A stretch of 60,000 nt of DNA. Source: Membranipora membranacea. Its lineage: Eukaryota; Bryozoa; Gymnolaemata; Cheilostomatida; Membraniporidae. The notes beneath the pieces were generated by a model. That model did no database searches. It was not told the DNA's origin and was given only the letters and a program-made list of their open reading frames with translations. Shown here piece by piece: positions 36,101 to 49,429 of this stretch. Position 1 is the first letter of the stretch; each line of letters starts with the position of its first letter. The position numbers and the translations under genes are program-made. The stretch spans positions 20,958,001 to 21,018,000 of the forward strand of contig OU612065.1 in assembly GCA_914767715.1 (NCBI GenBank). The letters run 5' to 3'.

Positions 36101-39100
36101 TTAATATATTTGGTTATAGGAATATGCTAATATAGGATTGAGAACGCTTACACTTGCATATAAAGAACTGGAACCAGCGGTTTACGACTCCTGGAAAGCT
36201 AAGCACTATGAAGCCAGTATATCCATGACAGATAGAGATGAAAAGCTACATGATATTTATGAAATTATAGAGGTAAGTTATGGCAAAATTGTTCATTCCA
36301 AAAAAGGTTATGCTTACAAGGCAACATAAGTAATTAAATGGCAATTATGTAGTTTAGCTCAATGCCTGCATAGAATTCATTGCCGGAATACAGAAACTTC
36401 TATATTTTCAAAGCGAATTGATAAAAGGAATATAACTTCATCCTAGGACATAATAATAATAATAATTTTGTGGATGATCGCCACTTCATTGTTAGAAGAC
36501 TAAATCTATGACAAACCCACGTTCCAGGTCGGCTAGGATGAATGGCCCGCGTCAGCCAAATTTAAATAGTTCTCGTGGGGCTCGATGGTAGGTGTTAGGT
36601 GTTATATCACACTTTTTTTGTTCCATTTACAAGTTTTGCTCTTCTGTTTTAGACTGATATGACCTTGATTGGAGCTACCGCCATTGAAGATAAACTTCAA
36701 GAGGGTGTACCAGATGCAATCGCTAATCTATCAAATGCCGGAATCAAAATCTGGGTTCTAACTGGTGACAAGCAAGGTATACTTTGTTGATCCTGTCTAT
36801 TGATGTTAGCTTTTACTTCATTGTTGATTGTTCATTTTGAGAAACATATGATAAAGGATGATAAGTATTTTTCAATTGGGAATTCAGAGGTCAGATTATT
36901 CCAAGAAGATAGGTTTGTTTTGGTCAGTTTCTCGGGGAGTTTTCATTTTCTGTCCAAACACCTACAAGTCAACCATCAAGCATCGACAATATATATTATG
37001 AAATGACTTCTTTTAGTAAAAGTTTGTTGAATCTATAAACATATAAAAAATTTGTATTAAACCATTTACACATTGCTAAATAAATCACCATCAACATGCC
37101 TTTTTATACAGAGACAGCCATTAACATCGGTTACTCGTGTAAGCTGCTCACTGAGGAGATGGAGGAGGTGTTTGTAATAGATGCGGAGGAGATGAGCGAA
37201 GTACAGAAACAGCTCACAGACGCTCGAGACAGAATGCTGGAAATAAAAAAGAACTTCCACTTCAACGATTCCACAGAGGCAAATCAAAATGGCATGGAGG
37301 TAAGATCTTTCAGCTGTGTTGATTTTAAGAAATAAAAATAAAGAGGAATAGTGCTAAATTTGTTGTAGGTGCACACAATCATTTATGCATTAAATCTAGT
37401 AGAGTCTGTTTTGGCTTCTTATTAAATATCATACAATTGAACAAGGTCTATGTGGTCAACTGTACAACCATTAGTGTAAAAAAAAACTAAACCTAGAGTG
37501 TATTGTTGTGATGCCAACCACTAACAACTGGTCTTTGAGTTCATATACTACTAAGTTTAGAACTGCCTTATTGTGTTACTCCAGTGTTTTACGTTATTAG
37601 GAAATATACTAAATACTCAGTCATTGTTATAAGCTATGCCATGTAATGCTTTTGCTTGAGCAAATGATAGCTTGCTCCCTGTGTGTATTTTCTCCACCCC
37701 AAAGCTAACTATAAGCCTAAGGCCCTTGTAAAGTGTCACCTCCCCCTCTCCTTCCTACTCCCTCTGTGCTCTTTCTTCCTGTGAGTTGTGCAGTTGAAAC
37801 TTTACCCTGCTATAATTAACTGAGTAACTCTGTATAGAGTGTGTCATTTTCACACTAGACCGGACCGGTGAACACTGTCACATAATTAATTCACTTTGTA
37901 ATATTCCTGTAAAATTTCACTCCATGTTTATCATCAATGGCCGTTTATAATATGTTGTTATATTAAAGAATGTCAGTAAAGATGTCATGACCTTGTCACT
38001 CGGCCACTGGTTTGTTGTTTAATCCAAAAAGATGAAAAGTCAGTGGCCATGTGACAAGGTTGATGGTCTAAACACATTAGGCGCTTAGGCTGTCACTTTC
38101 AAGTGCTTCTGATTACCTTAGGACCATCACCATGAGGATAGGGGAGACATTGCGGTAAGAATTTTACGGAGGTGCTGGTTTTATTGTCCCTGCCTCTGTC
38201 TATGCACTGTTTAGGGTAGTACAGTGTTAATGTCATGTTGGCACTAGCTGGTTTTTACGAGGCAAAACACTTTTTGTTGTGGCTAACCCATCTAACATTC
38301 TAGTACCTAGTAAGGCTATAAAATGCATGCTTAACGAATAATATAGGCCGGTTTATTCCTAACGCCTGTTCACATGGCTGTAGTTGCTATCTATGAATAT
38401 ATATTCTATCCTCCATATAAGTCGTGATACCATTGAAATGTCATAGTGGGCTTGCTATCCAGCGAAAACCTTGCTATTGTTTTGAGCTTATGTGTGCACA
38501 TAGAAAACAAAATCATTGGAATTGTCTGTCCTTCTGCACAGTTAGGACAATTCCTTTATTTAAATTGAAGAGCCGAAAATTCTAAGATGCACTGTTTCAA
38601 CGACGAAAATTATTTCAGCACCAACTGATGGTGTTGAATCATTTGTCGAAAAAAAGCTGCAACCACACTCTAGTTAAGCTTACTCGCAAACCTTTTGTAC
38701 CTCTATTTCTTATCAAATTTACTACATGCTTCATAACAAAGTCCTAAGTCCACCTTATGCTACATACAAAAACATAAACTATGGTTATTATATAGCCTAT
38801 ACTTACCTGTACGATGTAACGTTGGCAATTTCAGGGTGCGTTATTGCGTGAGGCGCACTTCTTTAGTCCTGTCCAGGTAAAAAATCCACCATAAACTTTT
38901 CACTCACTGCAATAGTTAGAACTCGTACTTGTAAAAGTGGGTGTTTGCTTTTACATCCGTCTATACCACTTGTTGTCGGTCACAAACTTATATTGAGACA
39001 CCTTACAGTCAGTTGTAAACGACAAAGCATTGGCCTTTTAAATGTTAAACTTTTCACACACTCACCTCACCATATCAAACTTCAAGTTCTACCCTTTTCC

Positions 39101-42100
39101 ATCAACTGTGCTCATTGAGATAAACTCCAAACTTTTTGATGAACCACTAAGAAGTAGAGCTTTGAAGAGGAAGAGAGGGGGGGTTGGCGACTTTTACTTA
39201 GCGATGTCATTCTTACATGATGTTCTCTTTGGTTGGTGTGAATTTTTTCAGCCCCTGCCTTTTGGATGATGAATTTGTTTTTCTATTCGTTTGTATGGTA
39301 GAATATTACTGAAAGTGTAAGTAATGTTACCGCGGCTTGTGTCTTATATTTGGTTGGTGATACCAGTTCGGCTATCTGACAGAAGGCCATTCCTCTATTT
39401 CAAATACACCATCCTATACATATAAGATTATGTTGGTAATCAGACTTCCCAAACCACACCCCTGCCCTAGATGTATGTGATTATTGCGATACACAACGAC
39501 AATCTCAGAATTAATTTCAGAGGAGACAAAAATGACTCGACAATTATAGTTTGTGCATCAAAAAATTTTAATAGGATGTTCCAGACCTAGTCAAATTATG
39601 AATTAGTGATCTAACACGCTGTAACTGTCTTTGACCTGCTAAACTTTGGTCGATATTTGATTTATTGTCTTGAGATGTCCGAAGCAAGTTTTTATATAAT
39701 GTTTCATGCAGCTTATTGCGGCCCACACATATAGTTACCATCCGCTCCTGATTTCTTTGTTGAACTGATGTAAAATTGTCAAGGAGCTTGACAGGAGATA
39801 GCATGTATCAATTCATTTCAGCCGACAAATCGATTTGATTTTAAACTGATGACTTGTATAGCAGGCATGATCATAAGCTACTAACTAACTTTTCATATGT
39901 TTGTCTACACCTTTGTTATGTGTCAGCAGTTGGAAAAATGGAAACCATAGGCTTATTAATTAAACCCATTAGGTGTTGGGCTATCCCGCATGTATCTGCC
40001 TCCCCTTCTCCCTACTTCTCTTCAAAGCAAAAACTTATGCATGGCGCATGTCACAGTGATCAAAACAACTTTTGCTCTTACAATAACCAAATTTCTCCCT
40101 TGCTTTGATTCAGAACTTATTTTTCTGGTCTCAATCAGATACTACACACTGGTCTCTATCATTCCGAGTCAGCAGTCAAATAAATAAGTCTACTAGAGTG
40201 AACGATATTATTGTGCTAGTTTTGCGTCACAAACTTGAACCTACTGCTGTGGTGATGATTGTGGCTACTTTGCTTAGTTTCACATGGGTCACTTGCTTGC
40301 ATATTCATATGGTAAAATACTCCCACACCCCACCCAAAATCTAAGCTTGTTGTCTTTGCATCTTGAAAATACCTTTGTGATTACTGTGGGTAAATAAATT
40401 GAAGAATATAATATAATCTTATTTCTTTTCCAGTTGGTATCATTCCATGAAAATGCAAATCCAGATGCAGGCTCTACAGAACGGGATGAGTTTGGTGGAT
40501 TTGGTATCGTTATCAACGGTCATAGCTTGGTAAGCAGCCAGCATAAATTATAAATTTGTTCTTTATACATAAATTCATATGTTTTCTTGGTTATACGAGT
40601 GTCTATGCATTCGACGATCAATGCAACCAATGGAATGGCAAAGAAAGATATCTCATCTAAATATTTTTGTCTGCCCTTAGATAAAATGATTGCTATGTCG
40701 GTGAATGTTGCATGAGACGTGATTGAGTATGATCAAATTAGCCTGCTTTTATAGTTGCTCTCCCAACACCGACGGAATGCAGGCAAATTTTATCAGACTT
40801 GATCTAGATACACATTTGAAAAACTTTCAAGGTACAATTCTGTTGATTTGAAGGTTGCTGGGCTGTCAGAGAAGTTGGAGTTATTACTTCTGGAGGTTGG
40901 TTGCTTGTGTAAGGCTGTCATATGCTGCCGAGTCACACCGCTACAAAAAGCTCAAGTCGTAGAACTAGTCAAAAATCATAAGAAATCAGTCACACTTGCA
41001 ATAGGTGATGGTGCTAATGATGTCAGTATGATCAAGAGTAAGTATTTATTTCAGGTTGATTAAAAAGTGTTACTTAGGCGAAGGTGGTTCTGGTGTGATA
41101 AGGGAGTTATGTCCCATCTCCCTGGTGTTATTCATGTTATTCAGACCGGGGAAAGGATTATGGGATTGTCTTCTCCATGAGGTAGCGGACACAACTCTCA
41201 GAATCTGTTTTATTTATCGCCAGGAAGTTTGGGACATAATCCCTGATACAACAAGCTTATACAAGTTCAATAAAAGCTTCTAGGTAGTCCATTACAAATG
41301 CAATCAATGAATGAAACTATAAAGTACATGTACTATAAATTTTCCATACTGCTCTTTGACTGCTCTTTGACTTGATAAAAGCTTTTCACGCCACGTTCAC
41401 TTATATTTTTATATCTTTACATACCTACTGTTTTAGCTGCTCATATAGGAGTTGGTATCAGTGGACAGGAGGGAATGCAGGCAGTGTTATCGTCTGATTT
41501 CTCCTTCGCCCAGTTCAGATTCCTAGAGAGGTTGTTACTTGTCCACGGCCGATGGTCCTATCTAAGGATGTGTAAATTCTTAGCGTACTTCTTTTATAAG
41601 AATTTCTCGTTTACCCTCACGCACTTTTGGTACGCTTGGTTCATTGGATTCTCTGCTCAGGTGAGAATTTTATCTTTTCTTCATCATTGTAGCATAAACA
41701 GATTCCCAGGGCTACACACACTCTACTAGTTCAATGATTGAAAAGGGTTTAGCTGCTAATTGAATGCTACAAAATAGAAATTTCACTGCACTTAATGATT
41801 GGAAACCTGGGAAATTGCGCAAATGAAAGTATCAAAGGTTTTTTGGACTTGACCGAACGTGAGAAATTCTCTCTGGGTTTATATGGCTCAGTGATAAGAG
41901 TGGTGCGCCCAATTCAGAGTTGTAGCATGACATCCTCAGTCTTGCCTAAATTCTGAGTCTAGAATGCTTCTTGCAACCTGCCTAACTACGATCCCAGTTA
42001 AAAGTTTATCATAATGGTTACCAAAGTCTGAAACTGAAATATGTTATGCAACCGTTATCAGACAATATGATGCCTATCCTCAGCGAATCAATGTTTTGTT

Positions 42101-44545
42101 TGTTTATTGAGATTCACCAGACAATCCTCACGACTCATCCAATTGGTTAAAAACAATGTTTAGGCTAATGTATGTCAGAACCCAATAGACTGAATGTCTA
42201 ATAATTTGGCCTACAACGATCCTTTTCCTCAAAAACACGGCTTAATCTTGCCGACAGCCAACTTGTGGAATAAATCGTAATGTGGTTACAGAGTTAAGAT
42301 GATCTGTCATACCACCACGGTTACTGATTAACTCAATTATACCCATAATTATATGCCAACTTAAGAAAAATGGTTGATATATAAGGCTTTATAGGTTTAT
42401 ACACATTTTATCTAATATACCTCTACATGTATATTCTGCAATACCCGTGACATCACACCCTAGCATTAATCCATGGGTTTTTTTCTATCAGATTGATTAT
42501 AAAGCAAATTATCTGTTTCCATTTCAGACTGTGTATGATGAATTTTTCATCGCATTGTATAATGTTGTCTACACTTCTATGCCAGTTCTCATGATTGGAA
42601 TATTTGACAAGGTAAGCTTCATCCAGACGTAGACTGTTATTCAATCTATATGAGTGGTTTAATCTAACCATTATTGTCTCAAATGGGTGGATATCAGATA
42701 TATGTAATAGATAAACTTTCAACATCAACTTCCTTCATAACTCTGACATACTTAAATTATGCACACAGCTATGCAAAGTATTGCTTGCATCATTGTCGTA
42801 GTTGTCGTAGACCACTCCTTGCTAGAAAGCAATACATCATTACCTATGCTGATGAAACTGAAAACATTCTTTGATTTGACAACTTCTTGTTTCAAAGCGA
42901 TACATCATTGCCATTAAAATGCAAGCAGTCTAATGAAGATGAAACTGGCATAATTTTTTTGTTTTGTCAATGAATAGGATGTCGGGGAAGACTATTCCAC
43001 AGACTATCCCAAACTCTACGCTCCAGGTTTAACAGATATGTACTTCAACAAGAAGAGATTCTCTCTCAGTCTGCTCGAGGGTTTCATCACCTCATGCGTG
43101 ATATTCTTTGTGACATACGGCTGTCTGATCGATGAAGTTAGGCATGATGGACTAGATTTGGCTACCAAAAACTCGTTCGCCTTTATGACGGCAACCATCC
43201 TCATTCTGTGTGTCACACTAAGGGTATGTATGAATAGAACTAGAAGCGGTTTCCAAATTTAATCTAACAATCCCTAACATCCCTCTATACAAAATTTTCA
43301 CCATTTTTCCATAGATTTTTGAGTGACTCATGGGAACAGTCTCTCCTAACGTGATATATCAAAAATGTGATGAAATGTGAATTGCTCTAACTTGCTGACA
43401 GCTGTTGGTTGCTGAGGAGTTAATATCAGTCTGTTTTTCTTTGACCAATAAAGCAGTTTATTGTTGATAAGACCGGTTGGTGATGATAAACGGGCAAGGT
43501 CGATGATCATGTTTTGCTGGTGTGACGCACTCAAAGGGTGAAAATGTGAAACTATCTAGCCGTAAACAACCCATTATCATGAGTTGATGCAAGGTCAATA
43601 ATGTAGCCCTGTGGCTTATCAACCATGATTGCTGAATGTCAAAACAGTCACGTTTCACATTGCACGTTTCACATTTTGATGAATAGCTGAGATGTGAAAG
43701 CATCACATGCCCTGTGCGTGCATATCAGCTGCATCACATGATCCTGTTTTATAGCATTGAGGACCAGCGTTTCAAGTTTCACATTTCGATGAGTAGCTGA
43801 AATGTAAAAACATCACGTCGCTTGTGCTTTGCAACACAAGATCCTGTTTCAAAGATTTCAAGACGAGCATCAGCTGAGAATCTCATAAACACGATGATAG
43901 ATTGTCGAAATATCGTAACTCTCTCACAAGATAAAGTATGAGAAAAAAACATCTCTGCGTTCTGTTTAACTTACTTACAATTTTTTCTATTTTTAGTGTG
44001 GCCTGGATACATACTACTGGACTCCCCTCAACCATCTATTTGTCTGGGGTAGTATCCTCATCTTCTTCGCTATACATGCACTCCTATATGCCGACGCATT
44101 GACCGCAATTGTTGGCACCTCAATGACAGGAACTCTGGAAAATGTAGCATCAACACCTACGTACTGGTTTGGTGTTATATTAGCCGTTACATTGCTGTTG
44201 GCACCAGTCGTCTGTGCTCACTTATGGAGACTCATCACAAACAGCACATTATCGGACAGATTGCGGTTGCGTGCCAGCATTGCCCGCTCTAAATCACATT
44301 CTAGGTCCTTCATGAATATCCGACCAAAGACGAGTATAAGGCGGGAGTTCCGAACACAGTCCATACGCTCAGGTTACGCATTTGCTCACCAGGAAGGCTT
44401 TGGTGAATTCATCACAAGCGGTAGATACATACGTAAGACTGATGATTCAGCAGAGAGGCCGACCTCTGCTGACACAACTCAAGATCGAAGCATTGCAACA
44501 GCTACTAATGTCAAGGTCAATGGAGCTAACAACGTCCCTGCTTAG
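27198..44545 (+). CDS. ATP8B: P4-type phospholipid-flipping ATPase, ATP8B class, catalytic subunit
   Basis: The family flips phospholipids to the cytosolic leaflet, usually with a CDC50 partner. Exons: 27198-27249, 29413-29585, 29967-30065, 31042-31176, 31810-31966, 32387-32637, 33034-33269, 33618-33780, 34022-34111, 34450-34612, 35117-35298, 35591-35710, 36120-36272, 36653-36776, 37112-37299, 38122-38154, 38835-38876, 39302-39316, 40434-40529, 40854-41037, 41437-41660, 42528-42611, 42978-43223, 43997-44545. Phases agree throughout: 1252 residues with three microexons, 1222 without. Motifs: [19 protein letters not shown] at the first membrane helix, actuator DGET (176-179), PISL in helix 4 (362-365), phosphorylation Asp415 in [23 protein letters not shown] in the nucleotide domain, TGDKQETA, and GDGAND (875-880). 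The cytosolic C-tail is Arg/Ser-rich. ILDFNN and the helix 3-4 loop favour ATP8B over ATP8A. The acceptor before 40854 has a weak pyrimidine tract, but the join aligns exactly with the family. Confidence 0.95.
28597..28624 (+). other. Candidate alternative first coding exon of ATP8B
   Basis: An ATG opens a short frame (M-G-R-N-K-V-A-V-F plus one base) directly followed by a strong donor GGTAAGA. It ends in phase 1, the same as the 27198-27249 exon, so it could splice to 29413 and give a different, shorter N-terminus. No transcript evidence is available to me. Confidence 0.3.
29623..29637 (+). repeat. Poly-C tract
   Basis: About 15 consecutive C in the ATP8B intron just after the exon ending at 29585. 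Confidence 0.85.
37990..38060. repeat. Imperfect inverted repeat upstream of an ATP8B microexon
   Basis: 20-nt arms 37990-38009 and 38041-38060 pair with two mismatches (core CCTTGTCAC and GTGACAAGG). The hairpin would sit about 60 nt before the 33-nt microexon at 38122-38154. Confidence 0.6.
38122..39316 (+). other. Three consecutive in-frame ATP8B microexons
   Basis: 38122-38154 (33 nt, [11 protein letters not shown]), 38835-38876 (42 nt, [14 protein letters not shown]) and 39302-39316 (15 nt, NITES). Each has an AG acceptor and a GTAAGA, GTAAAA or GTAAGT donor. Each starts and ends in phase 0, so any combination can be included or skipped without a frameshift. They lie where ATP8B proteins have a variable cytosolic stretch between the TGDK region and INGHSL. 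Use of all three is inferred; the 15-nt exon is the least certain. Confidence 0.55.
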
Positions 44546-45199
44546 TTTTATTCCAAACTTTAACATTGGGCTTATTTGCAATAAATGTGATATTTTCTCA
44601 AACAAATTCATGGTATAAACTATATAAAACATTTGGCACAAGTGCCAACTCCCTTTTATCTGCTGTCATTACAGTGAACAAATGAGATGTTTTGTTAGAA
44701 GACAGTGTGTGTAAATTCCACAATTAATATCTCTCTTTTAATTTGTCTTGTCTTACAGGGAGCTTCAAGATTTTATTTCTTCAATGCTGCTACTCCTCAT
44801 CAGAGTACAGCTCGTGATTTCATGTTACTTTACTTTAATTTCAAATCATACTATTTTTGTAGACCATTCAATGAAATATTGATAATTATAAAAATAAAAA
44901 AATAAATTATTGCCAATGATAAATGATTATCACCTTCTAATATGTATATATATGCTGTATATATAGGCCTACTAATATAGTCATGTATATTATATGCATA
45001 CAATCAGTTAGATCTACAGAGTTAAGTTTGGATTCTTCGTTCAGTTTTGTTCTTATTAAGTAAATGACTGGATAAAAATTATTTCGGTAAAAAAATACTG
45101 CTAGTCAAAAAGTTTAACAATAACATAATGATGATGTCTGTTGCGGTCATTGAGTTGCACAATTGATATGGATATATGATGAGAGCGGACAAAACTTTG
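44546..45199. other. Convergent 3' region between ATP8B and the ZIP gene
   Basis: Untranslated ends of two tail-to-tail genes. AATAAA occurs near 44579 (about 35 nt after the ATP8B stop) and around 44891-44905. A CTTACAG acceptor-like site at 44757 opens a short frame, but it shows no similarity to the family. Sequence 44745-45070 is collinear with 59640-59980 at the right edge of the window. Confidence 0.55.
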
Positions 45200-48100
45200 T
45201 CAGTCATTTTGAATGGCTAAAGACATTTCCAAAAATATAATACCATTCACAACAATAAATCCAAGAAGAACAAAGAAAAGCTTCAAGACTCTATCTGTAG
45301 GCTTGTTGAACTCATGGGGCAAGACTTCAAAAAAAGTCACATACAAAAATGTTCCACAAGCTAAACCCTGTAAGATACCACTGGCTGTATTAGAATCAGA
45401 CTCATTAGCATATTTGATAACTACTATGCCTATTGCTATGCCCAAAGGGCTGGCAATGCAAAATATTGCATTAGATTTGACTATTGCCCAAAATGTAAGC
45501 TTACTCTGTACAAGATTGAGACCTATACTGAACGCAATAATACATTTGTGAAGTATAAGAGCCCCGAAAATAGAGAGAACTCCGGCTTCTGTTTCTTGTA
45601 ACCCTACAGACAAGCCCTCAAACACAGAGTGTAGAGAAAGTGCTGCTAGCATTATAAATGTTCTGACTGGCGAATGCGAGTTCTGATCTTGATGCATTGA
45701 CTGATCATATATAATTGAGGTGGACTCAATCATACTACTGGACCTGCTTGTGTGGTGGTCGCTTATAACGTTCATACTTCGTGAACTGGTTACACTGGCA
45801 GACCTTGGTCTGTATTTAGGATCTATGCTACCAGAGAGTAGTCTCTCAGTTTCGTCATCCCGAGTTTCTGTGCTACCATACACTACTCGCTTCTTAGGTC
45901 GGTTTTGATGCCCATTAGCTGCAGGCGGCGGAGGTGCTTCGACTTGAGGTTCGTCCATATCATGATTCTCTTTGTAAGCTAGTACTACCTGCTCCACAAC
46001 AAGAACCATGTAAAAGCCTATAATCATGACACATTCCCCCACAGGGTAGTCTCTGAATTTGTTGTCCTTAGCGACATATTTATCGATTGTTGCATTCATC
46101 TTCTCTTCCACTTCTGGGTAGAGATCTAGTAGGCATGTCGCTAAGAATACACCGGCAGCAAAACAGCTCAAGAAACTACAAGAGAAAAAAGGAAACAATA
46201 ATAGAAAATATGAACGATATGTGACGATGACATGCAACCATGCTGTGGGTTCTGATCAAATTGATCTGTCGCTGACGAAAATGAAGGTCAGAATTGTTGC
46301 TATTATTTGATCAGAGATTTGACTGATAAAACTCTGTATAAGCATCGCATAAATTCAATAGACAAAAAGTTTATTGAAACGAACAACTTTTATTTTTTCC
46401 ATTTGAATTTTAATATCGCCAAATTTTTTCTCAAAAAATCTAATTAGTCAGTGGAATATGAAAATGAGTAAAAGCGGGGATCTGGTATCTGGAGTTATAG
46501 ACATGTACATGTTGCAAATGTCCGTTATCAAAGTGGTTGAACATGGATGTTGGCAAAGTCTACATATACTTGTAACTTAATTCACCCCTAATGTTTACTG
46601 GATGGAGCGCACAATTTGAATTTGAATGTCGCCACATTTTTTCTATCCTCAAAATCTAGCCCTGATATTATATGACATGAGAAGAATTTTAAAAGATAAC
46701 CATACAACATTTTGGAAAAAAAATCTCAAAAAACCCAATTAGTCAGTGGAATATGAAAATGAGTAAAAGCGGGGATGATGGGTTTTACATGCAGATTGCG
46801 CGGTATTCCTCATATCAGATTTAGCCATGGCCGAAGGAGAAGGGAAAAAAAGCCCTGTCTGCAGAAAGTTAGACCTAAGTGGAAAAGAACACCAAGCTAC
46901 CAATGCTACTGACGCCGGGACGGGTGGTGAAATGGACATAGAGATAAAGTCATTAACAGAGGATCATGTGTATGAAAAGTATGAGATTCTATCTGAGATT
47001 CACTCAACGTCAACTAAGGTCAGTACTCAAAATGTACATATTATTGCTATATACCACATTATCAATTAGTGTTATACAACTATATATCGACCACCAAATC
47101 ATTTGACTTGTCTTCTGAGCTACCAAGAAGGTGTTTTGGCTGCGTTGAGATGATATTGATAATGGAAAGCTTCACCATTATTGTGAGTACATTTACAATT
47201 TGTAAAGCAAAACTAACTTCTTGGCTGAGCTACCAGCTGCTTAGATTTTAAAAATAGCAAGTATGTGATGAAGCTACTGTTACTGGTCTTAACAAGCTTT
47301 TTTGGGAGCCCTGCTTCCAACAAATTATATTCCCCTACACCACATTGGTTGTTATTATCTTTTTTTAACAGCCTCCCAATAATGTCTCTATAGAAGCTGC
47401 TCTTGATTCAGTCATTATTTTATTGTATCTATTTTAAGATATCAATTGAGTTTGTTGATTAAAATAGAGACAGTCCACAGAGACTGGTCATATCTTGAAA
47501 GTGTGATCAGTAAGACTGTCATATCAGAAGTCCAACTCCAGGGTCTGGTACTTGTCCAATATGGGCTTGGCCTTCTTATTGCTCCACTTAAATTCACTGG
47601 TCTTTATCACAAGCAAAGATTATAAGTCATTATCACAAGTAACTGAGAAAACTATGTGACTTTTGGATATTCTGTTCAAAGTTTTGTGTTGTATACATTG
47701 ACAGGGAGATGAGGCCAAAGTGAAAAACGACAATAAGATGAGGGACAAGCCACAAAACACAACCAGCCAAAAGCCATCATAATAAATCTTCAATATATAT
47801 CTGTAACAGTCAAATTTCAAACTTCTTGACAGACATTCGTTTTATAAAGATGAAGAGTAACTCCTTTCTATATGCGTCAAATGCCTTTGACTTTTTCACC
47901 TTAATGCTTTACATAGCATATGCCATACAATGTCACATCTTGCCATCTTTATTGAAATAAATTGATGATTCATTCCTTGTGCAATTACATTTTTCGCATT
48001 AAGAATGAATTTTTTCAGATGTAAAACACATTCTCCCACATCCACACAGTGCATGCTCAAAAATGACTAACACTGAACAGTTGATGTTCGAGGTCCGAGT

Positions 48101-49429
48101 TTAAAAGAGACCCGTCCGTTTATAGGGCAAAGATTAGCACTGGCACAACATCAGAAGCATGGTAACACACTGTGATACTAGTTGCTCACTGAAGTTATAC
48201 TGACAACCATGAAGACATTACTCAGAGATGTCCCATGTCTTAAAAATGTGATGTGTTAGTCAGAGCAGCGCTGAGAAGTAGCAAGTGAGGGGTCAGTTTA
48301 CTTATCAATAAGATTACATTACAAAACCGGCAGATTTTCTAATCCATAACGATTTTAATCTATACCAAATTTTGATGAACTTTGTCCGTTCATAGTTTCC
48401 GAATTTTAGAGCTTCATTAAAAATTATGACTCACGAGGGCAGAGTAAAATATGAATCATCAATTTTTTTTGAGCATAACTTGTTGAAAGACAATGACTAA
48501 AATTATGGATTTGCCAGTTGCAGGTTACTAACTAGTTCCTTTTTCTATCATTATAAAGTGCCCCACTCATGTAAGAATTAAAAAAATTAAATGAATTTCA
48601 CACGCTGTAATGGTGTAACAGCCACATAGTTTATGGATGACTATCAACATCAATTATTAAATTATAAAAATAACACATTCGTTCACAATCCACTCCACTC
48701 AAAATTCATAACAGTCTTTAGACTCGGAGAGTTATATTAGATGGTATGGCTTTTAAATTTGATACACCGCTCCCGTGTATCCAAATAATGGTTACTAAAA
48801 TAGCTTTCAAATATTTAAAGTGTTTGTGTATACCCTAGAGACGTAAGGTATTAGCTGGATGGAAAGTTTGTTATTTTGTGCAGACTTGAGAAATGGAAAA
48901 CTTTTGGATAGCTGAAATTCTCTCGACCTATTAGCTTATTTATTTATAAGCACCCAGTCCAGTTAGAGATCATTGGTGCTACCAAATATGAAGTCATCCC
49001 CAGGCTAGCTAAGCTAAACTCTATCCGATATTTACTCCAGGGTAGCCCGATTAGTGTCTCACTAATTTGGATCATATATAGTGATTGCCCGCGTAGCTAC
49101 AGTAACGAAACATTAGGTATTTAAATCTACTCCCTGTCCAAAAGCGTTAACAATTGTCTGCACTTTTCTGAACTAGACCAAATTACACAATGAAAGAAAT
49201 GGATAATAATAGGACTAAAAACGTAATTATTTTAATTTCAATACACATGCTTATTTTACAAAGTAGAATAATTGATGTCTCACCTAACACATCTGTCGAT
49301 AAGTCTCCGTTTAGCCGGGTTTGTTGTGGCTCTAGCTACGCTCATCAGCTTCACTGGTAGCAGGGAGAATATATATGTGGCTATAAACAATCCCACAAGT
49401 ATGATAACTTTCACAAGCCAAACCTCCAT
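45200..49429 (-). CDS. SLC39A1: ZIP-family zinc transporter, SLC39A1/SLC39A3 type
   Basis: Two coding exons, 49284-49429 and 45200-46175, joined in phase 2, give 373 residues. The family carries zinc into the cytosol through eight membrane helices with extracellular ends. Seen here: N-terminal helix WLVKVIILVGLFIATYIF, then FAAGVFLATCLLDLYP; a long cytosolic loop (about residues 115-215) rich in Ser and charged residues with a PPPP run; then the core metal-site helix ALSLHSVFEGLSVGLQ (His231, Glu236) and LILHKCIIAFSIGLNL (His258, Lys259), both ZIP hallmarks; and helices to the C-terminus. The loop carries ETERLL (157-162), matching a dileucine endocytosis signal. The ATG at 49429 has no in-frame stop close upstream but sits directly before the first helix. 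An acceptor-like TTTTTCAG at about 49471 suggests a leader intron. The 3.1-kb coding intron contains another candidate gene on the opposite strand. Confidence 0.9.
46442..46776. repeat. Identical 40-bp direct repeat in the ZIP intron
   Basis: Sequences 46442-46481 and 46737-46776 (core AATATGAAAATGAGTAAAAG) are identical, and the DNA upstream of each is loosely similar too. The second copy ends 50 bp before the ATG of the small nested gene. Confidence 0.75.

Noticed and set aside
40783-40853. Upstream extension of the ATP8B exon at 40854, using the AG at 40781-40782 or 40806-40807
   Set aside because: The phases do not fit, and joining at 40854 gives an exact-length match to the family between INGHSL and CKAVICC.
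44705-44905. Short plus-strand ORF after an acceptor-like CTTACAG, possible alternative last ATP8B exon
   Set aside because: No similarity to flippase tails, and the diverged copy at 59640 does not keep the frame. The exon ending at 44545 already gives a full-length protein.
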